A DNA stretch of 64,000 bases. It comes from Chryseobacterium joostei (lineage in GTDB: Bacteria; Bacteroidota; Bacteroidia; Flavobacteriales; Weeksellaceae). Position 1 is the first letter of the stretch, and each line of letters starts with the position of its first letter. A model generated the notes under the pieces. The model was not told where the DNA came from. It saw nothing but the letters and a program-made list of their open reading frames with translations, and searched no databases. Position numbers and translations under genes: made by a program. The DNA lies in assembly GCF_003815775.1 (NCBI RefSeq), contig NZ_CP033926.1, forward strand, positions 248,001 to 312,000, given 5' to 3'. Below are positions 15,969 to 22,510 of this stretch, piece after piece.

Positions 15969-16100
15969 ATGGAAAAACTGAATAATACATATCTGTCTTT
16001 TTTTGCACCCGCTAATTACTTTTTTAGCGGTTATTTTAGTTTTTCTGCTTCTTATTATAGAAATTTCAGAACGTATTACCGATTTTATTGGTACTGTTAA
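15969..16100 (+). CDS. Phe/Tyr-rich leader peptide upstream of DAHP synthase
   Basis: A 43-codon ORF starting at an ATG preceded by A-rich sequence (AATAAA) and ending TAA at 16098-16100. By my reading 18 of 43 residues are aromatic: nine Tyr, eight Phe and one Trp, with local clusters such as NYFFSGYFSF (16-25) and YYRFYWYC (36-43). Ile is absent and Leu and Lys are rare, which is not what AT-rich noise alone would give. The next gene makes DAHP and prephenate, the precursors of Phe and Tyr. This fits a transcription-attenuation leader analogous to pheL, with ribosome stalling when charged tRNA-Phe or tRNA-Tyr is short. Confidence 0.65.
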   Translation: MEKLNNTYLSFFAPANYFFSGYFSFSASYYRNFRTYYRFYWYC

Positions 16101-16152
16101 CTGAATTTCTTTCCAAAAAATACAGGAGAAGTAGAGCCCTATTATTTTCCTG
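16009..16152 (+). promoter_or_regulatory. Candidate attenuator structures of the aromatic leader RNA
   Basis: Three pairings can be drawn. Inside the leader ORF, CCGCTAA (16009-16015) pairs with TTAGCGG (16024-16030). A segment at the Tyr29-Tyr30 codons (16044-16053) can pair over 10 bp with 16126-16135. That competes with a hairpin made by CAGGAGAA (16123-16130) and TTTTCCTG (16145-16152). Mutually exclusive pairing is what an attenuator needs, but no classic stem plus T-run terminator is obvious before 16269, so the mechanism is open. Confidence 0.35.
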
Positions 16153-16268
16153 ATTCCTTTAAACAATTTTGAACGGCATTTTTTGAAAAGAATTATAAAT
16201 TAAATTTTATAATCAAAGGGCTATTGCTGTGACCTAAAAAAATATTAAAAAACAATAAAATTTAGAAT

Positions 16269-17351
16269 ATGAATTTAAAAGATTTAAAAAACGAGTGGAT
16301 CAATGAGCTTACACAACCATTAATGATTGCGGGGCCATGTAGCGCAGAAAGTGAAGCTCAGATGCTTGAAACAGCGAGAAGAATTAAAGAATCCAACGCC
16401 AATGTATCGGTTTTCCGTGCAGGAATCTGGAAACCACGTACGAAGCCAAATGGATTCGAGGGAGTAGGGGTGATTGGTTTGAACTGGTTAAAAAAAGTAA
16501 AAGAAGAATACGGTTTCAAAACGGCCACAGAAGTTGCTAATGCACATCACGTATTTGCAGCTTTGGAGGCTGATGTAGATGTTCTTTGGATTGGAGCACG
16601 TTCTACAGTGAACCCATTTACCGTTCAGGAAATTGCAATGGCATTAAGAGGAACTAATAAACCTGTATTTGTTAAAAATCCTGTAAATCCGGATCTTGCA
16701 TTATGGATTGGTGCTTTGGAAAGGCTTTTAGGTCAGGATATTAAAAATCTAGGGGTAATTCACAGAGGGTTTTCCACATACCAGAAAACAAAATACAGAA
16801 ATAATCCAAACTGGCAGATTGCCCTTGATTTCAAAAGCCAGTTCCCGGATATCCCAATGTTGATTGACCCTTCTCACATTTGTGGAAACAGAACAGGTTT
16901 GGCAGATATTACTCAGGAAGCGCTTAACGTTGGCTACCAAGGAGCAATTATTGAATCGCACTGTAATCCTGATGAAGCGTGGAGTGATGCTTCTCAGCAG
17001 ATTACGCCTGAAGTACTTGCAGAACTTATCGGTAACTTAAAAGTAAGAAACTCTAATCTTGCTGGTTTTGAAGGAGAAATGGGAAGACACAGAACATTGA
17101 TTTCTGATCTTGACTTCCAGTTAATCGAGCTTCTTTCTCAAAGGATGAAGATTTCAGAAAAAATTGGTAAGCTTAAGCAAGAGAATGATATTGCGATCTT
17201 CCAGCCTGAACGTTGGAAAGTAATTACAGAATACGCTACACAAAAAGCGAAAGAAACAGGAATGTCTCAGGAGTTTATTGAAAAAGTATTCAAAGCAATT
17301 CACGAGGAGTCTATTGAGGTACAGAATAACATCATGATCGACAAGAAATAA
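16269..17351 (+). CDS. Bifunctional DAHP synthase (class I-beta) / chorismate mutase
   Basis: A 360-residue fusion. Residues 1-260 are a 3-deoxy-7-phosphoheptulonate synthase, the first step of aromatic amino-acid synthesis from phosphoenolpyruvate and erythrose 4-phosphate: GPCS (22-25), KPRTKP (55-60), the metal/substrate region with IGARS and KNP, and DPSH. Residues from about 265 are an AroQ-type chorismate mutase helix bundle (MGRHRTLISDLDFQLIELLSQRMKISEKIGKLK), which turns chorismate into prephenate. In Bacteroidetes this fusion lets prephenate feedback control the synthase. It is preceded by a Phe/Tyr-rich leader peptide that suggests transcriptional control, and followed by a long palindrome. 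Confidence 0.95.
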   Translation: MNLKDLKNEWINELTQPLMIAGPCSAESEAQMLETARRIKESNANVSVFRAGIWKPRTKPNGFEGVGVIGLNWLKKVKEEYGFKTATEVANAHHVFAALEADVDVLWIGARSTVNPFTVQEIAMALRGTNKPVFVKNPVNPDLALWIGALERLLGQDIKNLGVIHRGFSTYQKTKYRNNPNWQIALDFKSQFPDIPMLIDPSHICGNRTGLADITQEALNVGYQGAIIESHCNPDEAWSDASQQITPEVLAELIGNLKVRNSNLAGFEGEMGRHRTLISDLDFQLIELLSQRMKISEKIGKLKQENDIAIFQPERWKVITEYATQKAKETGMSQEFIEKVFKAIHEESIEVQNNIMIDKK

Positions 17352-17376
17352 CTTGTTGAAAACAGATAATAGCTAG

Positions 17377-17429
17377 TAGGGCTTAGGGAGTCGGGATTTA
17401 GGTAAACTATTTCCTAACCCTAAGCCCTA
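17377..17429. repeat. 12-bp perfect inverted repeat between the DAHP synthase and rsgA genes
   Basis: TAGGGCTTAGGG (17377-17388) and CCCTAAGCCCTA (17418-17429) are exact complements, with a partly self-complementary 29-nt interior (TTAGG with CCTAA). It may terminate the upstream transcript. It reaches into the -33 region of the rsgA promoter. Confidence 0.55.
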
Positions 17430-17435
17430 ATTTCT

Positions 17436-17443
17436 TATATTTG
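17436..17443 (+). promoter_or_regulatory. -7 element TATATTTG of rsgA
   Basis: An exact TAnnTTTG match ending 13 bp before the rsgA ATG, which implies a leader of under 10 nt or leaderless mRNA. The -33 region is occupied by the inverted repeat and has no TTTG. Confidence 0.4.
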
Positions 17444-17456
17444 CACCATATTATTT

Positions 17457-18383
17457 ATGAAAGGAAAAATCATTAAATCTACAGGCAGTTGGTACCAGGT
17501 TTTGGAATTGGAAACAAATAAAATTTTCGAGGCCAGAATCAGAGGTAAATTCAAATTGATCAAAACAAGACTTACCAATCCGCTTGCTGTAGGAGATTTT
17601 GTTGAGTTTCAACTGGAACAGGATGACATTGCATGGATCACAAAAATAGAACCACGCAGAAATTACCTGATCAGAAAATCCGTTAACCTTTCAAAGGAAG
17701 CACATATCATCGCTTCCAATATAGATCTGGCATGCTTTATTTTTACCTTGAAGCATCCGGAAACTTCATTGGGATTCCTGGATAGATTTTTAGCTTGTTG
17801 TGAGGCATATAATATTACACCATTGATTCTTTTCAACAAGATTGATGTTTTACATGAAGAAGAAATTGAAATTGTAAAAGATGTTGAGTTTATTTATCAG
17901 GAAATAGGTTACAATACCTTGGAAATCTCATCTTATTCAGGATTAAATCTGGATCAGCTTCAAGAACTTCTTAAAGATAAAACCTCTGTATTTTTCGGAC
18001 ACTCAGGCTGTGGAAAATCTACATTAGTCAACGCTTTACAGCCCGGACTAAACTTGAAAACTTCAGAAATTTCAGATACCCATTTAAAGGGAAAACACAC
18101 CACAACCTTTGCTCAGATGCATTTCTGGCATTTTGGAGGAAACGTTATTGATACTCCCGGAGTTCGTGAGTTTGCAATGATTGACATTGAAAAAGAAGAA
18201 GTTCAGCATTATTTTCCTGAAATATTCAAGAAAAGAGGAGAATGTAAATTTCATAACTGTCTTCACATTAATGAGCCTAAATGTGCTGTTATTGATGCGC
18301 TTGAAGAAGGAGGAATTCAGCATTCTCGTTATGCCAATTACATCAAACTTATGGATGAGGCAGAGGAAGCTTCTCAAAAATAA
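17457..18383 (+). CDS. rsgA: Ribosome small subunit-dependent GTPase A
   Basis: A 308-residue circularly permuted GTPase that assists maturation of the 30S subunit. Order of elements: N-terminal OB-fold (1-70), G4 NKID (127-130), G5-like EISSYSG (156-162), G1 GHSGCGKST (181-189), G2 threonines around KGKHTTT, G3 DTPG, then the C-terminal zinc motif with Cys/His ligands in CKFHNCLHINEPKC. All features are intact and the length is normal. It is monocistronic, with a close promoter and a strong terminator. Confidence 0.96.
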   Translation: MKGKIIKSTGSWYQVLELETNKIFEARIRGKFKLIKTRLTNPLAVGDFVEFQLEQDDIAWITKIEPRRNYLIRKSVNLSKEAHIIASNIDLACFIFTLKHPETSLGFLDRFLACCEAYNITPLILFNKIDVLHEEEIEIVKDVEFIYQEIGYNTLEISSYSGLNLDQLQELLKDKTSVFFGHSGCGKSTLVNALQPGLNLKTSEISDTHLKGKHTTTFAQMHFWHFGGNVIDTPGVREFAMIDIEKEEVQHYFPEIFKKRGECKFHNCLHINEPKCAVIDALEEGGIQHSRYANYIKLMDEAEEASQK

Positions 18384-18406
18384 CAGGAAAATTTTATAAC
18401 ATACAG

Positions 18407-18447
18407 CACCTCAGATTAATTTTATAGTAATCCGAGGTGTTTTTTTT
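18407..18447 (+). terminator. Rho-independent terminator of rsgA
   Basis: CACCTC pairs with GAGGTG (plus inner GATT with AATC), followed by eight T, 24 bp after the rsgA stop. Confidence 0.85.
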
Positions 18448-18804
18448 GTACACTCATTTAAAATCTGGAATTAATATTCAGAATCAATTTTTACTATAAG
18501 TTTACATTTTTGATTTCAAGAAAAGAAATTAAAAAAAAAATATATAAGAATGTTTTTTAGTAACTGAATTGATTTTTTTTTTACTTTAAAAAATTCTCTT
18601 TTAGAATAATTCCACTTTTTGTCATGAATATTTTGTCACATAACTCTACTTTTCAATACCTGAATTCTAGGTTATAAAAAATATTTCAAAAAAAATCGAT
18701 TATTTCATTGATTGTATTAGAAGCAATAAGGTGTTAATATACTTTTATATGGTTTTTAATTTTATCAAATCAGCAATAAAAACACTCATTTGTTGCAAAT
18801 AAAA

Positions 18805-18826
18805 AACCCAGCCGAAGCTGGGTAAA
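18805..18826 (-). terminator. Strong minus-strand terminator-like hairpin with TTCG tetraloop
   Basis: Read on the minus strand: ACCCAGC-TTCG-GCTGGGT followed by a run of T, an ideal rho-independent terminator. No annotated minus-strand gene ends here, so it suggests an unannotated minus-strand transcript from the ndk upstream region. A minus-strand -7 element TATCTTTG (18957-18964) could start it. Confidence 0.45.
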
Positions 18827-18837
18827 AACTAATAACC

Positions 18838-18915
18838 ATGAAAACTCAAATTAAACATGAGAATCGCAATAGAATAAACAATTACTGTGCCAAAGACGAG
18901 TTCATAATTTCTTAA
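18838..18915 (+). CDS. Possible 25-codon peptide ORF
   Basis: An ORF of 25 codons starting MKTQIKHENRNRINNYC and ending FIIS. It is preceded by an A-rich AACTAATAACC sequence and the TTCG hairpin. Its first codons fall in a motif that recurs, with ATG changed to ACG, at 21662. Whether it is translated is unknown; the motif may instead be part of an RNA on the opposite strand. Confidence 0.25.
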   Translation: MKTQIKHENRNRINNYCAKDEFIIS

Positions 18916-18971
18916 TAAAAGTTATTTTTATGTTAAAAAAAAATTAAAATAAAAATCAAAGATATTTTTTG

Positions 18972-18979
18972 TAATTTTG
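18972..18979 (+). promoter_or_regulatory. -7 element TAATTTTG of ndk
   Basis: An exact TAnnTTTG match 22 bp upstream of the ndk ATG, followed by the GCGCCATT initiation-type context. There is no clear -33 element. Confidence 0.45.
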
Positions 18980-19001
18980 CGCCATTAAAAAATATACATT
19001 T

Positions 19002-19418
19002 ATGTCTAACATTACATTCACTATGATTAAGCCTGATGCTGTTGCTGACGGACATATCGGTGCAATATTGGGTAAGATTGCTGAAGGAGGTTTTAAAATC
19101 AAAGCATTAAAATTAACTCAGCTTACAGTTGCTGATGCAAAAAAATTCTATGAAGTACACGCTGAAAGACCATTTTATGGTGAGCTAGTAGAATTCATGA
19201 GTTCTGGTCCTATCGTAGCTGCAGTTTTAGAAAAAGACAATGCAGTTGAAGACTTCAGAACATTGATTGGTGCTACTAACCCTGCAGAAGCTGCAGAAGG
19301 TACAATCAGAAAGATGTTTGCAAGAAGCATCGGAGAAAATGCAGTTCACGGTTCAGATTCTAACGAGAATGCATTAATCGAGGCTCAATTCCATTTTTCA
19401 GGAAGAGAGATTTTCTAA
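19002..19418 (+). CDS. ndk: Nucleoside diphosphate kinase
   Basis: A 138-residue, full-length enzyme that transfers the gamma phosphate from ATP to other NDPs through a phosphohistidine. The N-terminal TMIKPDAV, the [15 protein letters not shown] element, and the catalytic His in ENAVHGSDS are present. Codon choice looks regular, as for a well-expressed gene. It stands alone between a near promoter and a strong terminator. Confidence 0.97.
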   Translation: MSNITFTMIKPDAVADGHIGAILGKIAEGGFKIKALKLTQLTVADAKKFYEVHAERPFYGELVEFMSSGPIVAAVLEKDNAVEDFRTLIGATNPAEAAEGTIRKMFARSIGENAVHGSDSNENALIEAQFHFSGREIF

Positions 19419-19439
19419 GAAAATTACCTTACAAAATAA

Positions 19440-19474
19440 AAGATCCGGAGAATATTCTTCGGATCTTGTTTTTT
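19440..19474 (+). terminator. Rho-independent terminator of ndk
   Basis: AAGATCCG pairs with CGGATCTT, with further pairing in the interior, followed by GTTTTTT, 22 bp after the stop. Confidence 0.85.
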
Positions 19475-19674
19475 ATAGTGACAAATACTTCTATTCAATA
19501 TTGAAAACGGTGGCCTTGTTGTCACAATAACTGCCATTTCAGCTGATTTTAGCTTGAAGTTAGATATGTTTTTTCTGAGTGGATTTAAAAAATTAATACT
19601 CAATAATAAATTGTTGTATTTTAGGCTTGAAATAAATGGAACGTTTATTGCAAATTTTTTATTAAAAAGCGATT

Positions 19675-19899
19675 ATGAAAATTCCAACATTATTAATGGC
19701 CAGTTTATTAGCGGTAGGTGTTTCTGCACAAAGTACCCAGTCTTCCACTAAAACAAAAAAGCCTGTAAAGAAAACTAGAAAGGTAGCTGCTTCCGATACA
19801 GCTAAAAAACCTAAGCCTACCACAACTCCTAAAGTTATTGTTAGAAAAGATACAGTTCGATTTGATCCTCGTAATTGCCCTGCCTGTGGGATGGGATAG
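19675..19899 (+). CDS. MNIO-class RiPP precursor peptide, chryseobasin-related
   Basis: A 74-residue peptide with three parts: a Sec signal peptide (MKIPTLLMASLLAVGVSAQ), a Lys/Thr/Pro-rich spacer (about 20-58) and a C-terminal core ending RFDPRNCPACGMG with the only two cysteines. The CPACGMG end is the mark of chryseobasin-related precursors, substrates of multinuclear non-heme iron oxidases. The MNIO gene starts 3 bp after the stop. A signal peptide as leader is like the bufferin precursors, so the modified peptide is probably exported across the inner membrane. The precise modification of Asn-Cys and Ala-Cys is unknown. Confidence 0.85.
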   Translation: MKIPTLLMASLLAVGVSAQSTQSSTKTKKPVKKTRKVAASDTAKKPKPTTTPKVIVRKDTVRFDPRNCPACGMG

Positions 19900-19902
19900 G
19901 AG

Positions 19903-21000
19903 ATGAGAAAGCCACTGCTAGGATTATCGATGATGGCGGAAACAGAGTTTGTTTCTGCTATTTTGCCTTTGTTGCAAAGCAATTCTGTTGATGTATTGGA
20001 ATGGTCTTTTGATACCCTTTATCATACGAAAGAACCAGATTGGCTTGGAGATCTGCTAAATTTTTTTTCCGAAAACAACCGCCTGATCGGGCATGGGGTT
20101 TATTATTCATTATTTGATGCGAGATGGACAGAAAGGCAGAATATATGGCTGAATAAGCTAAAGAAAGAAGTTAAAAAGAGAAAATACAATCACATTACGG
20201 AGCATTTCGGCTTCATGAATACTGAGAATTTCCATCAGGGAGTACCATTACCGGTTTCTTTACATTCTAAAACATTACAAATAGGAAAGGATAGGATTTT
20301 CAGGCTTCAGGAAGCATTGGATATTCCTGTTGGGATAGAGAATCTGGCATTTTCATTCTCTATAGATGATGTCAGGGAACAAGGACTGTTTCTGGATAAG
20401 CTGATTGAAGATACCGATGGATTTCTGATTTTGGATCTTCATAATGTCTACTGTCAATCCTGTAATTTTGAAGTTGAGATGCGGGAGATTATCAATTCGT
20501 ATCCGTTGGATAAAGTAAAGGAAATCCATCTTTCAGGAGGGAGCTGGCAGAATAGTGTTTACGGAGAGAAACTTATTCGGAGAGATACCCATGATGATGT
20601 TATTCCTGAAGAAATTTTATCTGTATTGCCATGGGTCTTCTCTCAATGTCAAAATCTTGAATATGTCATTATTGAAAGACTTGGCCATAGCATTCATTTA
20701 GAAAGTGAAAAGGATGATTTTCTTAAGGATTTTGCTAAGGTTAAAAAGCTTATATCGGAGTCTGACTGGAGAGATCAGGAAAAAAATAATTGGAATAAAA
20801 AGGTACTAAAGCTTTCAGAAAGTCCATTGGAAGATACGCTTTTGCACAAGGAGCAAACCATGCTTACGAGATTGTTGTTTGATAGTGCGGATGTTTCATT
20901 AATTAAAAATCAGGAATTTCATTATTTTAAAACCGATACTTGGGATACGGAAATGATATTGACCGCTCAGAATATCATTAAAAAGTGGAACCCTTATTAA
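19903..21000 (+). CDS. Multinuclear non-heme iron-dependent oxidase (MNIO, DUF692-type) for RiPP maturation
   Basis: A 365-residue TIM-barrel protein of the DUF692/MNIO family, whose members rearrange cysteine or other residues in peptides. The expected iron ligands are in place: H64 (LIGHG), E100/H101 (TEHFGF), E146 (IENLAF), D178 and H180/N181 (LDLHN), H209 (EIHLSGG), D228 with H230 (RRDTHDD) and E258 (IIERLG). Residues after about 280 form an extension with a DTLLHKEQTMLTRLLFD element that resembles the start of a partner/recognition (DUF2063-like) domain. No separate partner protein is present, so the extension may bind the precursor. Translational coupling with the precursor is likely. 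Confidence 0.88.
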   Translation: MRKPLLGLSMMAETEFVSAILPLLQSNSVDVLEWSFDTLYHTKEPDWLGDLLNFFSENNRLIGHGVYYSLFDARWTERQNIWLNKLKKEVKKRKYNHITEHFGFMNTENFHQGVPLPVSLHSKTLQIGKDRIFRLQEALDIPVGIENLAFSFSIDDVREQGLFLDKLIEDTDGFLILDLHNVYCQSCNFEVEMREIINSYPLDKVKEIHLSGGSWQNSVYGEKLIRRDTHDDVIPEEILSVLPWVFSQCQNLEYVIIERLGHSIHLESEKDDFLKDFAKVKKLISESDWRDQEKNNWNKKVLKLSESPLEDTLLHKEQTMLTRLLFDSADVSLIKNQEFHYFKTDTWDTEMILTAQNIIKKWNPY

Positions 21001-21040
21001 AAACAGCTCTGTTATCTATAATAATCACAAATCAAAATAT

Positions 21041-21532
21041 ATGAAAATAATAACTGTATTATTAATTATCACCACAGTGTTTACCGCTCTTATTGCCGGA
21101 CTTTTTTACGCTTATTCCTGTTCCGTGGTTCTTGGGTTGGGAAAGCTTTCTGATGCAGAATATCTGAAAGCGATGCAGAACATTAACCGGGAAATCCAGA
21201 ATCCTGTATTTTTTATGAGTTTTATGGGAACTGCAATTCTTCTTCCTATATCTGCTTTCTTGTTTAGAGGTGAACAGCCGACTTTTATTTTTCTTTTATT
21301 GGCAACATTTGCTTATCTGATAGGTGTTTTTGGGGTTACTGTAGTAGGGAATGTACCGATGAATAACCTGTTGGATCAATTTGATATCTCTACTTCTACA
21401 GCAGAAGCTATAAAGCAAGTACGTGAGAATTTTGAAAACAGATGGAATTTTCTGAACAATATTAGAACTGTTTTTTCCGTAATCAGTATTGTTCTGGTAG
21501 TGTGTGCCTGTATCTGGAATAAGGATGTATGA
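21041..21532 (+). CDS. DUF1772-type (anthrone-oxygenase-like) four-helix membrane protein
   Basis: A 163-residue protein with four hydrophobic segments (about 5-27, 55-75, 80-102, 138-158) and the conserved NVPMNNLL and NRWNFLNNIRT elements of DUF1772. It follows the MNIO gene after 40 bp and precedes a terminator, so it is part of the same transcript. MNIO clusters of the bufferin type often contain a small DoxX-like four-helix membrane protein; this could play that part, for instance handling the product or its metal at the membrane. That role is inference from position. Confidence 0.75.
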   Translation: MKIITVLLIITTVFTALIAGLFYAYSCSVVLGLGKLSDAEYLKAMQNINREIQNPVFFMSFMGTAILLPISAFLFRGEQPTFIFLLLATFAYLIGVFGVTVVGNVPMNNLLDQFDISTSTAEAIKQVRENFENRWNFLNNIRTVFSVISIVLVVCACIWNKDV

Positions 21533-21569
21533 AAAGTTTTGAATCAGTAGAAATACTCAAATATAAATA

Positions 21570-21583
21570 CCGTATTTCTACGG
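21570..21583. repeat. Short motif CCGTAGAAATNCGG, copy 1 (reverse orientation)
   Basis: On the minus strand it reads CCGTAGAAATACGG and is itself a small hairpin (CCGTA/TACGG). A copy with one difference is at 28560-28573. Both are in intergenic DNA. Confidence 0.35.
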
Positions 21584-21692
21584 AAGTTTATCTGATATTT
21601 TATTCAGACCTTTGAGTTGTTAGTAAGAAGAATTTAGACATTTAAAGAATCTTGAAAGAAAATTAATAACCACGACGACTCAAATTCCAGCG

Positions 21693-21722
21693 AAAAGGCA
21701 GCTCTATAAGAACTGCCTTTTT
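21693..21722 (+). terminator. Bidirectional terminator between the RiPP locus and rpe
   Basis: AAAAGGCAG pairs with CTGCCTTTT, 11-nt loop. It serves the RiPP operon on the plus strand and rpe, which ends at 21745, on the minus strand. Confidence 0.8.
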
Positions 21723-21744
21723 GTTTATTTGAATCTGTTTTATT

Positions 21745-22395
21745 TTAGATTTTCAAAAGCTCAATGGTTCTTTCCGGACTTTCTGTAGAGAATACTGCGT
21801 TTCCTGCAACTAGAACATCTGCTCCGGCTTCAAAAAGCTTTGAGGCATTGTCAAGATTTACTCCTCCGTCTACTTCAATAAGAGCTGTAGAATTATTGCT
21901 TACAATAAGATCCTTAGTTTCAGCAATCTTTTTGTAAGTGTTTTCAATGAATTTCTGTCCTCCAAATCCTGGATTTACACTCATTAATAATACCAAATCT
22001 ACATCAGCAATAATATCCTCCAGCATTAAAACGGGAGTAGATGGATTTAAAACAATACCGGCTTTTACTCCTTTGCTCTGAATGTGGTGGATAGTTCTGT
22101 GAAGGTGTGTACATGCTTCATAATGTACAGAAATTAGATCTGCACCATGGTTGATAAATTCATCAACATATTTTTCAGGTTCCACAATCATTAAGTGAAC
22201 ATCCACGAATTTTTTAGCATGTTGCTGAACAGTTTTCATTACAGGAAAACCAAATGAAATGTTAGGTACAAATCTCCCGTCCATTACATCAATATGGAAC
22301 CAGTCGGCCTGGGAGTTGTTGAGCATTTCAATGTCTCTTTGCAGATTCCCAAAGTCTGCAGATAAAAGGGATGGAGCAATAAGCTTCGTTTTCAT
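21745..22395 (-). CDS. rpe: Ribulose-phosphate 3-epimerase
   Basis: A 216-residue TIM barrel that interconverts ribulose 5-phosphate and xylulose 5-phosphate in the pentose phosphate pathway. Characteristic elements: APSLLSADFGNL (substrate Ser), the metal ligands His/Asp in WFHIDVMDGRFVPN, HLMI, MSVNPGFGGQKFI and EVDGGVN near the end. Length is normal and residues intact. It lies downstream of the M42 peptidase in the same direction, with a 115-bp gap. Confidence 0.97.
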   Translation of the reverse strand: MKTKLIAPSLLSADFGNLQRDIEMLNNSQADWFHIDVMDGRFVPNISFGFPVMKTVQQHAKKFVDVHLMIVEPEKYVDEFINHGADLISVHYEACTHLHRTIHHIQSKGVKAGIVLNPSTPVLMLEDIIADVDLVLLMSVNPGFGGQKFIENTYKKIAETKDLIVSNNSTALIEVDGGVNLDNASKLFEAGADVLVAGNAVFSTESPERTIELLKI

Positions 22396-22478
22396 TTTTA
22401 CTTTATATTAGATATTTAGAGTCAGGAATCAAAAGTTAGATACGTTGAAAATAAGTGTTTTCTATCCATATTTAAGTC

Positions 22479-22506
22479 TCTTGAATCTTGTGTCTTGCAT
22501 CTTGAT
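22479..22506. repeat. Four tandem heptamers TCTTGNN
   Basis: TCTTGAA, TCTTGTG, TCTTGCA and TCTTGAT follow each other without gaps in the space between rpe and the M42 peptidase gene. Tandem heptamers of this kind are a minor feature of flavobacterial intergenic DNA as I recall. Confidence 0.5.
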
Positions 22507-22510
22507 TCTA

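Larger units (their letters stand above)
18449..19001. other. Intergenic region with a hairpin and a short conserved-looking motif
   Basis: About 550 bp, very AT-rich, between rsgA and ndk. The first 350 bp show nothing. At 18806-18830 there is a GC-rich hairpin, at 18828-18853 a motif also found near 21662, and at 18838 a 25-codon ORF; these are listed separately. The ndk promoter is at its end. Confidence 0.5.

Noticed and set aside
15942..16166. Minus-strand open frame antisense to the aromatic leader
   Set aside because: It is the complement of the leader ORF and its flanks; it has no protein-like pattern, and the plus-strand reading explains the sequence better.
19554..19751. Open frame overlapping the start of the RiPP precursor in another frame
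   Set aside because: The precursor frame has a signal peptide, a conserved C-terminal motif and tight coupling to the oxidase; this one has none of these.
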